Source of the DNA: Stentor roeselii | Taxonomy: Eukaryota; Ciliophora; Heterotrichea; Heterotrichida; Stentoridae | Length of the DNA stretch: 64,000 nt | NCBI GenBank assembly: GCA_006503475.1 | Contig: RSEH01000247.1 | Location: 1 to 64,000 of the forward strand | Reading direction: 5' to 3' | In this document: positions 37,190 through 45,434 of the stretch, piece by piece | How positions within the stretch are numbered: position 1 is the first letter of the stretch | Layout: each line of letters begins with the position of its first letter | Made by a program: the position numbers and the translations under genes | Notes under the pieces: generated by a model | What the model was told of the DNA's origin: nothing | Database searches by the model: none | The model's input: the letters and a program-made list of their open reading frames with translations, nothing else

Positions 37190-39493
37190 TCACTTCGAAG
37201 TATAAAAAGGGTTACTCTGTCTTTCCTTCACACTTTCCCTTCCAAAATTTTTCCTACTAAACGAAATCGGTTCATCATCGACCCTTGCCCTCGCCTTATT
37301 TTCCTTTTTCTTAAAACTCGTAAAACTAACAGGTGAGTCAACAAGTCCTCCAGTCCTAAATTCCTGTGGCTGATGTACAAAACTAACTCTATTACCAGGT
37401 TGATGTTCAAAAGAAGCCCCACTCACATAAAGTTTTTTAATCCTCTCTTCTTTATCCTGTTCCAAAAAACTATTAACCACGATTTCAGGCGGTTTAAACT
37501 TAGTCACTTCAATACTTTGCTTAACATTTTTTTTCGGTTTCTGTACAAGTGAAACAACAGTTTCCGTGAAAGCTGAATTATCAACAAAAGCTTCCTCAGG
37601 TATTTTTTTTCCTACATTTTTTTTCTTAATAGTCGTATTTTCATAAACAATAGGAAACCTTTCCCAAACATCTTCTTCTCCACGACTGAGCATTTTTTCA
37701 ATATTATGTCTAACACCCTGTGGAAGTCTCCAAATTTCAATTTTTCCATCAAGTCCAACAATAGAAAGCAATTTTCCATCATAGCTAAAAAAGACCTGAC
37801 TAGCAGCAACGATTCTTCCCATTTCAGCGACGACTTCACCAGTGCCGACTTCATAAACAGTGACTTTGCAAGGGTCGTCTCTAAGAAGACAAGCGAGGTA
37901 AAGTCCGCTGGAGTCAAGTGCAAGTCTTCCTGAGTCTTGAATGACGCCGACTAGTGAAGAAGTGAAAACTTCGAAGAGACAAATGCAGCCAAGGTCAAGT
38001 GCGACTAAAAGGTACTTTCCACTTGTGTGCATTTGGAAGTCCTCACATTTTGAATCGAGTTGTAAGTTGCTGAAGCCGATTATTTTAATGGTTTCTCTTT
38101 TGATTAATCGGTGGATCGAGATTGTTCGGTCGTCTTGAAGACTGCTCACTAGGATTAAAGTTTCTCGCGAGTCGCTTAGTTCGCAGTAGCTGAAAGGCTT
38201 GTTTTGAATGGTTTTAGAGTCGTGGAGAATTCCACCTATTCGGATGAATGATCGGTCCAGGAGAAGCAGGGGACCGTTTTCGTGTTGGACTAGAAGGACT
38301 TTTGAATGGGTTATGGATAACTTTAGGACTTTGCTCGGGGATAGACGGCAGGTTGAGGTTAATTCGAAGTCTTGGTTGTAGGTTCTTACTGTTCCTGAAT
38401 CGAAACCGACAGCAAGCAAGTCCTGATTCAAGTCAATAGAAGTGATTTGTTCAGATGACAACTGCATAGCCTCAAGTCCCCATCCCGACTCCTGCTTAGT
38501 CCAGACATAAACATTAGCCTCAAATCCAGCAGTTAAAAAATTTCCATCTAATCCCCAAACAAAGCTATGAACAGCAGTGCCATGATAAGCAACAGTTCTC
38601 AAAATCGAAGATTTTTCCAAATCAATGATATTTTTCGATGAGTTTTCATAAGACACACATGCTAAAGGGCCATTGTTTACCAAAATTTCGGTTATCATTG
38701 ACTCACTTTTACTAATCTCGCTTATCAGTGAGTAGTTCTTCAGTGAAAAGACCTGAAGACTTGAACCTGCAAGGAAAAGATACTCTTGAGTTAAACTAAA
38801 GGCAGAGTAATTTTCGCTGAAACTCGTCAAAATGTGCCCTGATGGGTTCACTACTAAAAATTGACCAGTTTTCAATAAAAGTCCAAATGCGCCTAAGTCG
38901 CTGGAATAGTCAACTTCTTTTATTTCACTTTTAAAATAAAGACTTTTTTCTAAACGGATTGACTTCGAGTTTTCCCAGATTTTTAAAAAAGTTTTTTCGC
39001 TTGTGAAGAAAAAGTCTCCGGATAAAAAACGTATTTTGAAGCATTTTTCTTTTGGATCTAATAACTGACAGTCTAGAAAGGATAAGTCGGATTCTTCCCA
39101 GTGCCATCTTGAGACTCGGTATCCTGAATCTTTTTCAACTTCTAGAACTAGAAGAGTTGAATCGAACAGGGCAAGGTCAAGTTTAAATAAAGAGTTTTTC
39201 CTAAGTTTACTCGGAAGAAACTTAACACATTTTTGAGAAAGGTCTTCAAAATGCCAGAGACTTAAAAAGGGGTCAGCTGATTTTTCAGCTGTAATAAAAA
39301 ACTCGCCGGTCAAATCAAAAAGAATGCATGCCACTGAATTATTATGGCAACGAAGGTGGAACTTTTGGTCATTATCCAAGTCCCATACAATTAATTGACT
39401 TCCGATTGAGTAGAGCAAGGTGTTGCTTGAAGGAGCGAGTGCCCAGGCGGTAAATTCTCCGATGATATCAACTAACTCCCATTCTTCTTCCAT
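37190..39493 (-). CDS. Large WD40 protein, MABP1/WDR62-like
   Basis: The 767-residue product begins directly with propeller-type repeats (AWALAPSSNTLLYSIGSQLI, VACILFDLTGEFFITAEKSA) and carries about fourteen WD40-like blades, i.e. two propellers. The last blade ends KIEIWRLPQGVRHNIEKML, close to the WDR62/MAPKBP1 pattern IWxLxxxMxxxI, where these proteins scaffold JNK signalling at spindle poles or cilia. The C-terminal 170 residues are disordered, basic and carry repeated SFxHQP strings. The MABP1 assignment rests on that end pattern and on length only. The stop is TGA with a TAA four codons later. Confidence 0.6.
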   Translation of the reverse strand: MEEEWELVDIIGEFTAWALAPSSNTLLYSIGSQLIVWDLDNDQKFHLRCHNNSVACILFDLTGEFFITAEKSADPFLSLWHFEDLSQKCVKFLPSKLRKNSLFKLDLALFDSTLLVLEVEKDSGYRVSRWHWEESDLSFLDCQLLDPKEKCFKIRFLSGDFFFTSEKTFLKIWENSKSIRLEKSLYFKSEIKEVDYSSDLGAFGLLLKTGQFLVVNPSGHILTSFSENYSAFSLTQEYLFLAGSSLQVFSLKNYSLISEISKSESMITEILVNNGPLACVSYENSSKNIIDLEKSSILRTVAYHGTAVHSFVWGLDGNFLTAGFEANVYVWTKQESGWGLEAMQLSSEQITSIDLNQDLLAVGFDSGTVRTYNQDFELTSTCRLSPSKVLKLSITHSKVLLVQHENGPLLLLDRSFIRIGGILHDSKTIQNKPFSYCELSDSRETLILVSSLQDDRTISIHRLIKRETIKIIGFSNLQLDSKCEDFQMHTSGKYLLVALDLGCICLFEVFTSSLVGVIQDSGRLALDSSGLYLACLLRDDPCKVTVYEVGTGEVVAEMGRIVAASQVFFSYDGKLLSIVGLDGKIEIWRLPQGVRHNIEKMLSRGEEDVWERFPIVYENTTIKKKNVGKKIPEEAFVDNSAFTETVVSLVQKPKKNVKQSIEVTKFKPPEIVVNSFLEQDKEERIKKLYVSGASFEHQPGNRVSFVHQPQEFRTGGLVDSPVSFTSFKKKENKARARVDDEPISFSRKNFGRESVKERQSNPFYTSK

Positions 39494-39548
39494 GACTTTA
39501 TAGGGAATTTTAAGGATATTCAGAAATTTAGAAACTTTAACTTGATTA

Positions 39549-40121
39549 TTAACTACTATACAACGAGCTCTTTCTCTTCCTTTCCACCCTAATAAACTTC
39601 TTCAAAGGAATTTTCCACCCAGAAAACCCTTTCCTAACAATAGGATGAGCAGTAGGAATAACTCGATCCTCTAAAATATTCTGAATCTTTTGCGCCGGTG
39701 AAGGAGTCCTGATAGCGACAAGTCCCTGAGGCAAGGCATACTGATGAATAATCAAATTTCCTCCGTCATTCCTTGGAAACTCTGGCTTAATCTCAGCAAG
39801 ACGTAGAATAGGAGGTGCACCATTTCGATAAGCTTTTCTTTTCGTTTTAAAAACCAGATATTTCTGCAACTTTTCAATTTTTTGCATGTGAATTTTCGTT
39901 TTTTTCTTATTTTCTACTTCAGGTGACAATGAAAAAGCTTTCTGTTGTGAAGAGAGTTGCTGAATCCTTTGAACTTTCTGAATTTCTTGGGTATTGTTAA
40001 AAGAAAGGTCTTTAAGGTTATCTTGTGAGTTGATAAACTGAGTGCCAATAGTGCAGGAAGGTGTTTTACAATGAGAATTAACAGAAAAGGCACCAGTTTG
40101 AGTGAGAGAAAAGGAAAACAT
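39549..40121 (-). CDS. Basic protein, unknown
   Basis: The 190-residue product starts with ATG at 40121, with TATAA nearby. It has a Gln/Ser-rich N-terminal half, a short coiled coil around KIHMQKIEKLQKYLVFKTKR, and a conserved-looking middle (GAPPILRLAEIKPEFPRNDG). The last 30 residues are strongly basic. No family is recognised. Confidence 0.55.
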   Translation of the reverse strand: MFSFSLTQTGAFSVNSHCKTPSCTIGTQFINSQDNLKDLSFNNTQEIQKVQRIQQLSSQQKAFSLSPEVENKKKTKIHMQKIEKLQKYLVFKTKRKAYRNGAPPILRLAEIKPEFPRNDGGNLIIHQYALPQGLVAIRTPSPAQKIQNILEDRVIPTAHPIVRKGFSGWKIPLKKFIRVERKRKSSLYSS

Positions 40122-40139
40122 GATTATAGTTTAGAAGAG

Positions 40140-41168
40140 TTAAGAAAAATAACTACCTCTGTTCAACATCACGATTTTTGATGTAAAACTTTGACTTTCA
40201 GAGCCGATTTGATTGAAGACTTTGGTAATTTTCGCGGAATTTTTATGATCGATGCCATTTCGGAGGTACCTGATAACCTGGCAGCGCTCGTTTTGTTTTC
40301 CACCTTGGAAGTCAGGGGAAATTGCCATACTTCTGCTCTTTGGAGTGGAACTTTGAATGCTTTTCACACTGCGGTTTGGACTGACTACTTCACTTTTCCG
40401 AGACTTGTTTAGAGAAATTTTTAAACGGTTGGATTTTCTTTCTTTTTCTTTGATTTTTCGAAGGACTTCAGCTATTTCTAGTTCTTTTTCCTTTACACGA
40501 TTTCTAAGAGCTTTTTGGATTTCTTCTGGTTTCGAGCAGGCTTTTTCAGTCAAAATGACCTGGTCGAGACTTTCTACTTCAAACTGCAAAAATCTGCAGT
40601 TTTCAGAAATTTTCTTTATTTCTGTTTTCACCTGTTCTAATTCTTGAAAACATTTCGAAACAGGACCGTTTAAAAGTGAATCTTTAAGCTTCAGGTGTTG
40701 ATTTCTAAGCATCACTAAATTTTCCTTTAAAAAACTAGTATTTTTTTCCTTTTCTCCTAAATATTCATGTAAAGATCGAAGCTTTGCATTTAAATTAGTC
40801 TCTTGTGAAAGACTTGAAGTGATTTTTTTATACTTGCTGAGAAGTTCTTCCTTTTCTTGCACTAAGACTGACAAGGCAACTGTGTGATTTTTGTATTGTT
40901 GATAAGCTCGAATAAGCCCAAAAAGCACTTTTTCAATCGACGTTCCTTTGAAAGTCTCATATTTTTCTCGCAGTTCATTTAAACAGCTTTCAGAGTCCCA
41001 AGTCGTGGAAATACTTGAAGACTTCGACTGAAGATACAACTTCTGAGCCTCCACTTCCCACAAGGCTTGTTTAGCCTGCAGGCATTTTTTTGAAAGTTCT
41101 GCCAGGGTGTTAACCCTGGCACTTAAAGACTCATTCAAGAACTCAAGTTCATTTTTAACCCTCGCCAT
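40140..41168 (-). CDS. Coiled-coil protein, unknown
   Basis: The 342-residue product is coiled coil from residue 1 to about 255 (FLNESLSARVNTLAELSKKC, ALRNRVKEKELEIAEVLRKI), followed by a Ser-rich basic tail with SP sites (SPNRSVKS, TPKSRSMAISP). It resembles cytoskeletal or basal-body coiled-coil proteins in general style only. Its ATG at 41168 lies 14 bp from the stop of the upstream Sec62-like gene. Confidence 0.6.
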   Translation of the reverse strand: MARVKNELEFLNESLSARVNTLAELSKKCLQAKQALWEVEAQKLYLQSKSSSISTTWDSESCLNELREKYETFKGTSIEKVLFGLIRAYQQYKNHTVALSVLVQEKEELLSKYKKITSSLSQETNLNAKLRSLHEYLGEKEKNTSFLKENLVMLRNQHLKLKDSLLNGPVSKCFQELEQVKTEIKKISENCRFLQFEVESLDQVILTEKACSKPEEIQKALRNRVKEKELEIAEVLRKIKEKERKSNRLKISLNKSRKSEVVSPNRSVKSIQSSTPKSRSMAISPDFQGGKQNERCQVIRYLRNGIDHKNSAKITKVFNQIGSESQSFTSKIVMLNRGSYFS

Positions 41169-41182
41169 AAATTACTTAATAT

Positions 41183-42100
41183 CTACTCAATTTCCTCATC
41201 TAAATGGAAGTTTTCCTCAACTTCATTTAAAATCGCGTCGTATTTGTTGTAGTTAGGAATTCCTGAGATCTGAGTAGAGTTCTAATTAAAAATCACTGAT
41301 AAAATCTTGTCTTCTCCCCAAGCGACCAATTCACTAACACCTCCAACACTGAGTTCTTGAATAGCTTCTATGACTTCAGGGTGTAAATAAGTATAAACCG
41401 AAGCAAAAACCACTAAAACGAAAGTAACAACACGAACTGAAATCTGACAACAAGAGTCATCTCGTTTCCGGAAGAAATAAAGAGGACTGAAAGTTTCCCA
41501 GAAGCCAGCTCGGTCATCATACATATTTGGAAGTATCCAGAAATCATATCCAACAATGAAGAAAAGTGTGAAAACCACATATCTGACAACAGTAACACCC
41601 ATAATCAAGCAAAGTAAAATCACTGAACAGTACCAAACACCCAGCTTTGCTGATATCGGCCAGATAGGAAAACAACAGGCGGCGATGATCCCGAGAACTA
41701 AGAAGACCAGGAACATTCCTTGCCAACGGACTTGCTGGATCTTTGGGTTCCAGATGTAGAAACCTTCTTGGACAAACTGATGACTTCGACTTGGAAGAAG
41801 TTGATTCGGAATTCGTGATTCGCCTTGACGAAATTCAGCTTCTACTCTTTTGAAAATGCTTTTTTGGATTAGTCTGGGTATTGGTTACTCGTCGCAAAAG
41901 TCGATTATTTGCTTCTTGGACTTGAAGTCTTTTTTGGTACCTTTGCATTCGAGATATTGCTTTTTACTTAAGCTTAAGATCACGTCTTTCCCTTTGAAAT
42001 ATTCTACTTTTTTTCCTGCGAAGACTGAGGTTCTGGATTTCAGCAGTTTTTTTAATAATCTGCCGAAAGCTAGACTGACTTGGTCAAGGTCTTCTGCCAT
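41183..42100 (-). CDS. SEC62: Sec62, ER post-translational translocon subunit, two 15-nt introns
   Basis: With two 15-nt introns removed (41874-41888 and 41282-41296) the gene encodes 295 residues from the ATG at 42100. Residues 108-145 (FYIWNPKIQQVRWQ then GMFLVFLVLGIIAACCFPIW) and the following VWYCSVILLCLIMGVTVVRY ... FWILPNMYDDRAGFWETFSP match Sec62's two membrane spans, the AAC-FPxWP bend between them and the FLPNLxxD...FxPLY block. An additional hydrophobic segment (VVTFVLVVFASVYTYL) follows, and the acidic tail ends EENFHLDEEIE. Sec62 works with Sec63/Sec61 in post-translational import into the ER. Confidence 0.88.
41282..41296 (-). other. 15-nt intron GTGATTTTTAATTAG
   Basis: This phase-0 intron in the Sec62-like gene contains the in-frame TAG that would otherwise end the protein at ILSVIFN. 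Past it the frame reads NSTQISGIPNYNKYDAIL and then an acidic tail to TAG at 41183. The borders are GTG...TAG. This downstream exon is otherwise unexplained coding sequence. Confidence 0.75.
41874..41888 (-). other. 15-nt intron GTAACCAATACCCAG
   Basis: It splits the Sec62-like gene after DFCDE. The unspliced frame has a TAA, and removal restores the Glu codon and joins to LIQKSIFKRVEAEF, giving the conserved FYIW region its N-terminal domain. The borders GTAAC...CAG are the same as in the 28503-28517 intron. Confidence 0.88.
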
Positions 42101-42519
42101 TTATCAGGAAGGAATAACTTGTGAAATTTTTAGTGGAAGGAAGAAATTTTTAATCTGGAGATGGGAGTTTTTTTGATTTGATGAAATTTTTTTGTTTTTG
42201 ATGAAATTTAGTTTTTTTTTGTTTTTGATGAAATTTTGTTTTTTTTTTTTGAGTTGAAGGGAATTGAAGAGATTTTTGAAAGAATTGATGAAAAAATAAG
42301 ATTAAGAAAAATTTCTCTTTTTTAGTGTTTTGTGAAAATTGATTCATGATGAATTAGCTGTTTTTTTAACAATATTGAAAAAATTTCTATATTTCATCGA
42401 TTTCATCATCAAAATCACTTAAAACCTAATCCAAGTAAAAAAAATCCTAATCAATCTAGAAAATTTTCCAAAAATCCAATAATTTAAAAACTGAAACTCC
42501 ATTTCACTAATAATCTCTC
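42101..42519. other. Spacer with T-rich repeat, no gene seen
   Basis: It lies between the divergent starts of the Sec62-like gene and the gene at 42520. The left part is T-rich with the TGATGAAATTT repeats listed separately; the right part is rich in A and C on the plus strand. No coding frame was found. Confidence 0.5.
42176..42250. repeat. Three copies of a TGATGAAATTT/poly-T unit
   Basis: Units of about 24-26 bp, each TTTGATGAAATTT followed by T runs and G, are repeated three times with T-run length changes just upstream of the Sec62-like start codon. Confidence 0.75.
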
Positions 42520-42975
42520 ATGGGAGGTAATCCATCAACATCAACAAAGCACATAAAAATAATCAACGCTTCAGAATTTTCATCTTCTCCAGATTTCTGC
42601 GAAAAAAGGCGACTTCATTACAAAAACGAGTTCAAAATCGCTAAAATTTCAATAAAAACATTAGAAAGTTCAACTCAAACTTGTAAACCTGAAGCTGAAA
42701 TCGTTTCAACAGGAAGAAGACCTAGTTTTCTAGAACCTCCTGAGATACACGACGAGATCTCTCGAGAATTGTTTCATCAGAAAAGCATTAAAAGTGAAAA
42801 AAACGAGTTTACTGTAGCAAAGTCGAGAATTTCACATAAAAAAAGCAGAAGTCACATTGAAAAGAAGGACAATGATGAGTCGATTTCATCGAAAAAAAGC
42901 GGAAAAAGTAAAAAAGATTCGAAGGGAAGAAGGAATAGTCATCAGCCGATTAGTTTTCAGGGGTCTCAGGTTTGA
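42520..42975 (+). CDS. Disordered basic protein, unknown, possible N-myristoylation
   Basis: The 151-residue product begins MGGNPSTST, with Gly2 and Ser6 fitting an N-myristoylation signal. The C-terminal 60 residues are a Lys/Ser run (SHKKSRSHIEKKDNDESISS) with many phosphorylatable sites. No domain is seen. The stop is TGA, with an in-frame TAA nine codons later. Confidence 0.5.
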   Translation: MGGNPSTSTKHIKIINASEFSSSPDFCEKRRLHYKNEFKIAKISIKTLESSTQTCKPEAEIVSTGRRPSFLEPPEIHDEISRELFHQKSIKSEKNEFTVAKSRISHKKSRSHIEKKDNDESISSKKSGKSKKDSKGRRNSHQPISFQGSQV

Positions 42976-43021
42976 GAATGGAAAATTAATGCAAGAGTTT
43001 AACAATAATTAGTTAGTGAAT

Positions 43022-43555
43022 ATGCAGCACGATGAGTTCTTAAGGCCAGCCATACTTCTAGAAGGTTATGTTGAAAAATATAAGAAAAAAACTACTCAGT
43101 TTGTAAGAAAGTGGTTCAAGCTTGACGGTAACATCCTAAGCTACTCAATCCGAGAACGTCTTGATGTAAGATCTAAACAGCCCAGAGCTTCAGTCTTCAT
43201 AGACAAAAATTTCTTATTCACTAAAAAAGACCCAAACTCTTTAATCATCGGAGTTGAGTTCATCGACAAGAAAGGGAAAAGAAAGGTCTGGGAACTTAAA
43301 TTCTCCACAATGTCTGACTATGTCGAATGGGCAAAACAACTCAGCATCGTTAAAAGACCAGTCTGGGAGCCCCAGACCTCTACAAAATGCTTTGAATGTA
43401 GCAGAAACTTTAATTTCTTTAGAAGGCAGCATCATTGCAGACACTGTGGACATGTTGTCTGTGGAGATCATTCAGAAAGCAGGTTTATTCTGGAAGATTT
43501 AGGATATAATGAACCAGTCCGAGTATGTGATACATGCAATAAACACCTTAGCTAA
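43022..43555 (+). CDS. PH-FYVE protein (phosphoinositide-binding)
   Basis: The 177-residue product contains a PH domain (residues about 11-108: AILLEGYVEKYKKKTTQFVR, KWFKLDGNILSYS, VWELKFSTMSDYVEWAKQL) followed by a FYVE zinc finger (CFECSRNFNFFRRQHHCRHC, CGDHS, VRVCDTC). The R-RxHHCR-type motif is kept as RRQHHCR, so PtdIns3P binding on endosomes is expected. The WxxD motif before the finger is changed (VWEPQTSTKC). I start at the ATG at 43022; a GTG two codons earlier is not needed. Confidence 0.92.
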   Translation: MQHDEFLRPAILLEGYVEKYKKKTTQFVRKWFKLDGNILSYSIRERLDVRSKQPRASVFIDKNFLFTKKDPNSLIIGVEFIDKKGKRKVWELKFSTMSDYVEWAKQLSIVKRPVWEPQTSTKCFECSRNFNFFRRQHHCRHCGHVVCGDHSESRFILEDLGYNEPVRVCDTCNKHLS

Positions 43556-43603
43556 TCCTTAGATACTCCTAAAATCCCTAAAATCATCCTAATCAATAAA
43601 CAT

Positions 43604-44698
43604 ATGTCTTCAAGACCATCATCTCAAAAATCAGAAGCTCTTCCTTTAAACGACATCGAATTCCGATTTCTTCTCGAACCTACTCCAACTCCAAGACCCT
43701 TCAAGCCCAGTCCTTCAATAAAATTTTCGCGAAAACCAACAAAATCTCACGATTTTTCAATAAAAACAACAGGAACTCCAACACCTTTAAGCCAAACAAG
43801 TCAATTTTTTTCAAAATACAGTCAAGAAAAACCCTCTAAATCTCGAACTAAAAGCAAAAAACAACCTCTTCACAAACCTGTCGATCCAAAATCTTTATTC
43901 AAAACTCACGCAATTTTTTTAAATAAAGAAGAAATTCAAAAAATTCATAAAAATGACGAGCCAAGAGTTTTCAGTGAAAAAATCACCTCAGATCTTTTAA
44001 AAATCAAAGAAAAACTTAAAAAAATTATTGATTTACCTGATTCTTCTTGCATTAAAAGCTTTAGAGGAGTGATTCAAGAAGTTTTTCAGGATTTTAGCAA
44101 ACTTTCAGTAGATGTTGAAGCGAAAGTCCAGGTGTTGATGGAAAAATTTGAAGAAAAAACTGAAGAATTGAATGAAAAGGTGAAAAAATACGAGAAAAAC
44201 TTGTCAGTTCAAGAAAAAGAAGTGATTGATTCTTTAGTTCAAAAAAATTTAACTCTTTCATCTGAAGTAGTTTCACTTGAAAAGTCTGAAAATCTCTTAA
44301 AGGTGATTTTTAAGCAGGAAAAAATCTTGAAACTCGAGGAAAACCTGAAACTTCTCACAGATCAATTCATTTTTTCTCTAAACGACCCTGAAGAGCATCG
44401 ATACCTGTCAACGGAAAACAACGCCGAAGACGGAAACAAGTTAAAAACTCAAGACTTATTACCAAACAACACAAAAACAATAATAAAAATCTTAGACTAC
44501 CAATTGAAACAAAAAGACCTTCACCTGCAATCAGTCCTTTCCGATCTTTCCAAATTAAACCATCTTTCAACCCCATCAAAACCATTACCCCAGCCTCGTT
44601 TCATCCGAGAAATTTCAAATTCACCCATCATCCCAACAAGAGACCTTCTCCACTTATTATCAATTCAAGCAAGTGCCTTGGAATCCCTTCTAATTTAG
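43604..44698 (+). CDS. Coiled-coil protein with a basic N-terminus, unknown
   Basis: The 364-residue product has a Ser/Pro/Lys-rich first 100 residues (TPTPRPFKPSPSIKFSRKP) and coiled coil over about 120-270 (VLMEKFEEKTEELNEKVKKY, VEIDS-like Leu heptads), with further helices to the end. It is probably a cytoskeletal structural protein. No named family is recognised. Its stop is 12 bp before the next same-strand start. Confidence 0.55.
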   Translation: MSSRPSSQKSEALPLNDIEFRFLLEPTPTPRPFKPSPSIKFSRKPTKSHDFSIKTTGTPTPLSQTSQFFSKYSQEKPSKSRTKSKKQPLHKPVDPKSLFKTHAIFLNKEEIQKIHKNDEPRVFSEKITSDLLKIKEKLKKIIDLPDSSCIKSFRGVIQEVFQDFSKLSVDVEAKVQVLMEKFEEKTEELNEKVKKYEKNLSVQEKEVIDSLVQKNLTLSSEVVSLEKSENLLKVIFKQEKILKLEENLKLLTDQFIFSLNDPEEHRYLSTENNAEDGNKLKTQDLLPNNTKTIIKILDYQLKQKDLHLQSVLSDLSKLNHLSTPSKPLPQPRFIREISNSPIIPTRDLLHLLSIQASALESLLI

Positions 44699-44710
44699 CC
44701 TAATAAAAAT

Positions 44711-45409
44711 ATGAGTCTGCCTCCCTTAAACCATTTAACTAGAAATGATCAGGTATTGCCAAGAAAATGCTTATATTATAAATTCAGTGCTTCAACCACC
44801 ACCCAAGCACTGAACCCAATTTTTTCATTAAAGTCAAAAATCCTCAGTCCTGGAGGACTCAACTCAAAAGCTTTCGAAGTCATGAGTCCAAATCCACCGT
44901 CTTGCATTAACAACTCCAAGTTCTCCATATCACGACTTTCACCTCCTCTGCCAACAGTGAGACCTCCAGCGAAGAAATCTTTAAATTCTTACTTAAAGCG
45001 AAAGTACATCGACTATTTAGACCTTGATCGAAAATCAGACGCTTCTATCAGCTTCACTCGTCCAATTCGAGACTATTTTCAAGAAACTGTCGACATTCAA
45101 CAGAAAAATGTTGAAATTCAACAGAAAACTGTTGATGTTGAGACGAAATCAGAAATGCCTGAAGTTCACTTGACTCCTCAACAAGGGTATAAAGAGCAGA
45201 AGTACTTGAAACCGAAGTACTCGAGTGTTGTTATGCCTTTTACAAGAGATGCTGAAAAGATGGTATCGAGGGAGATTAAGAGGCAGAGGAGTAAGGAGAG
45301 GAAGAGTGAAGGGAAAAAGGGTGACGGTGGGAAAATGGCTCATCGTAGTTTGCAGACTGATAATTTTGCTTTTGATTTTGATGAATGGGAATTTGATTAT
45401 GAGGCTTAG
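44711..45409 (+). CDS. Basic protein with QQKxVE repeats, unknown
   Basis: The 232-residue product has a Pro/Ser-rich first half, a middle with three near-repeats (VDIQQKNVEIQQKTVDVETK) and a Lys/Arg-rich segment (REIKRQRSKERKSEGKKGD), ending with an acidic aromatic tail (FAFDFDEWEFDYEA). No domain is recognised. It is convergent with the kelch gene, 25 bp apart. Confidence 0.5.
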   Translation: MSLPPLNHLTRNDQVLPRKCLYYKFSASTTTQALNPIFSLKSKILSPGGLNSKAFEVMSPNPPSCINNSKFSISRLSPPLPTVRPPAKKSLNSYLKRKYIDYLDLDRKSDASISFTRPIRDYFQETVDIQQKNVEIQQKTVDVETKSEMPEVHLTPQQGYKEQKYLKPKYSSVVMPFTRDAEKMVSREIKRQRSKERKSEGKKGDGGKMAHRSLQTDNFAFDFDEWEFDYEA

Positions 45410-45434
45410 GGAATGTAATAAAGAATGTCATTAG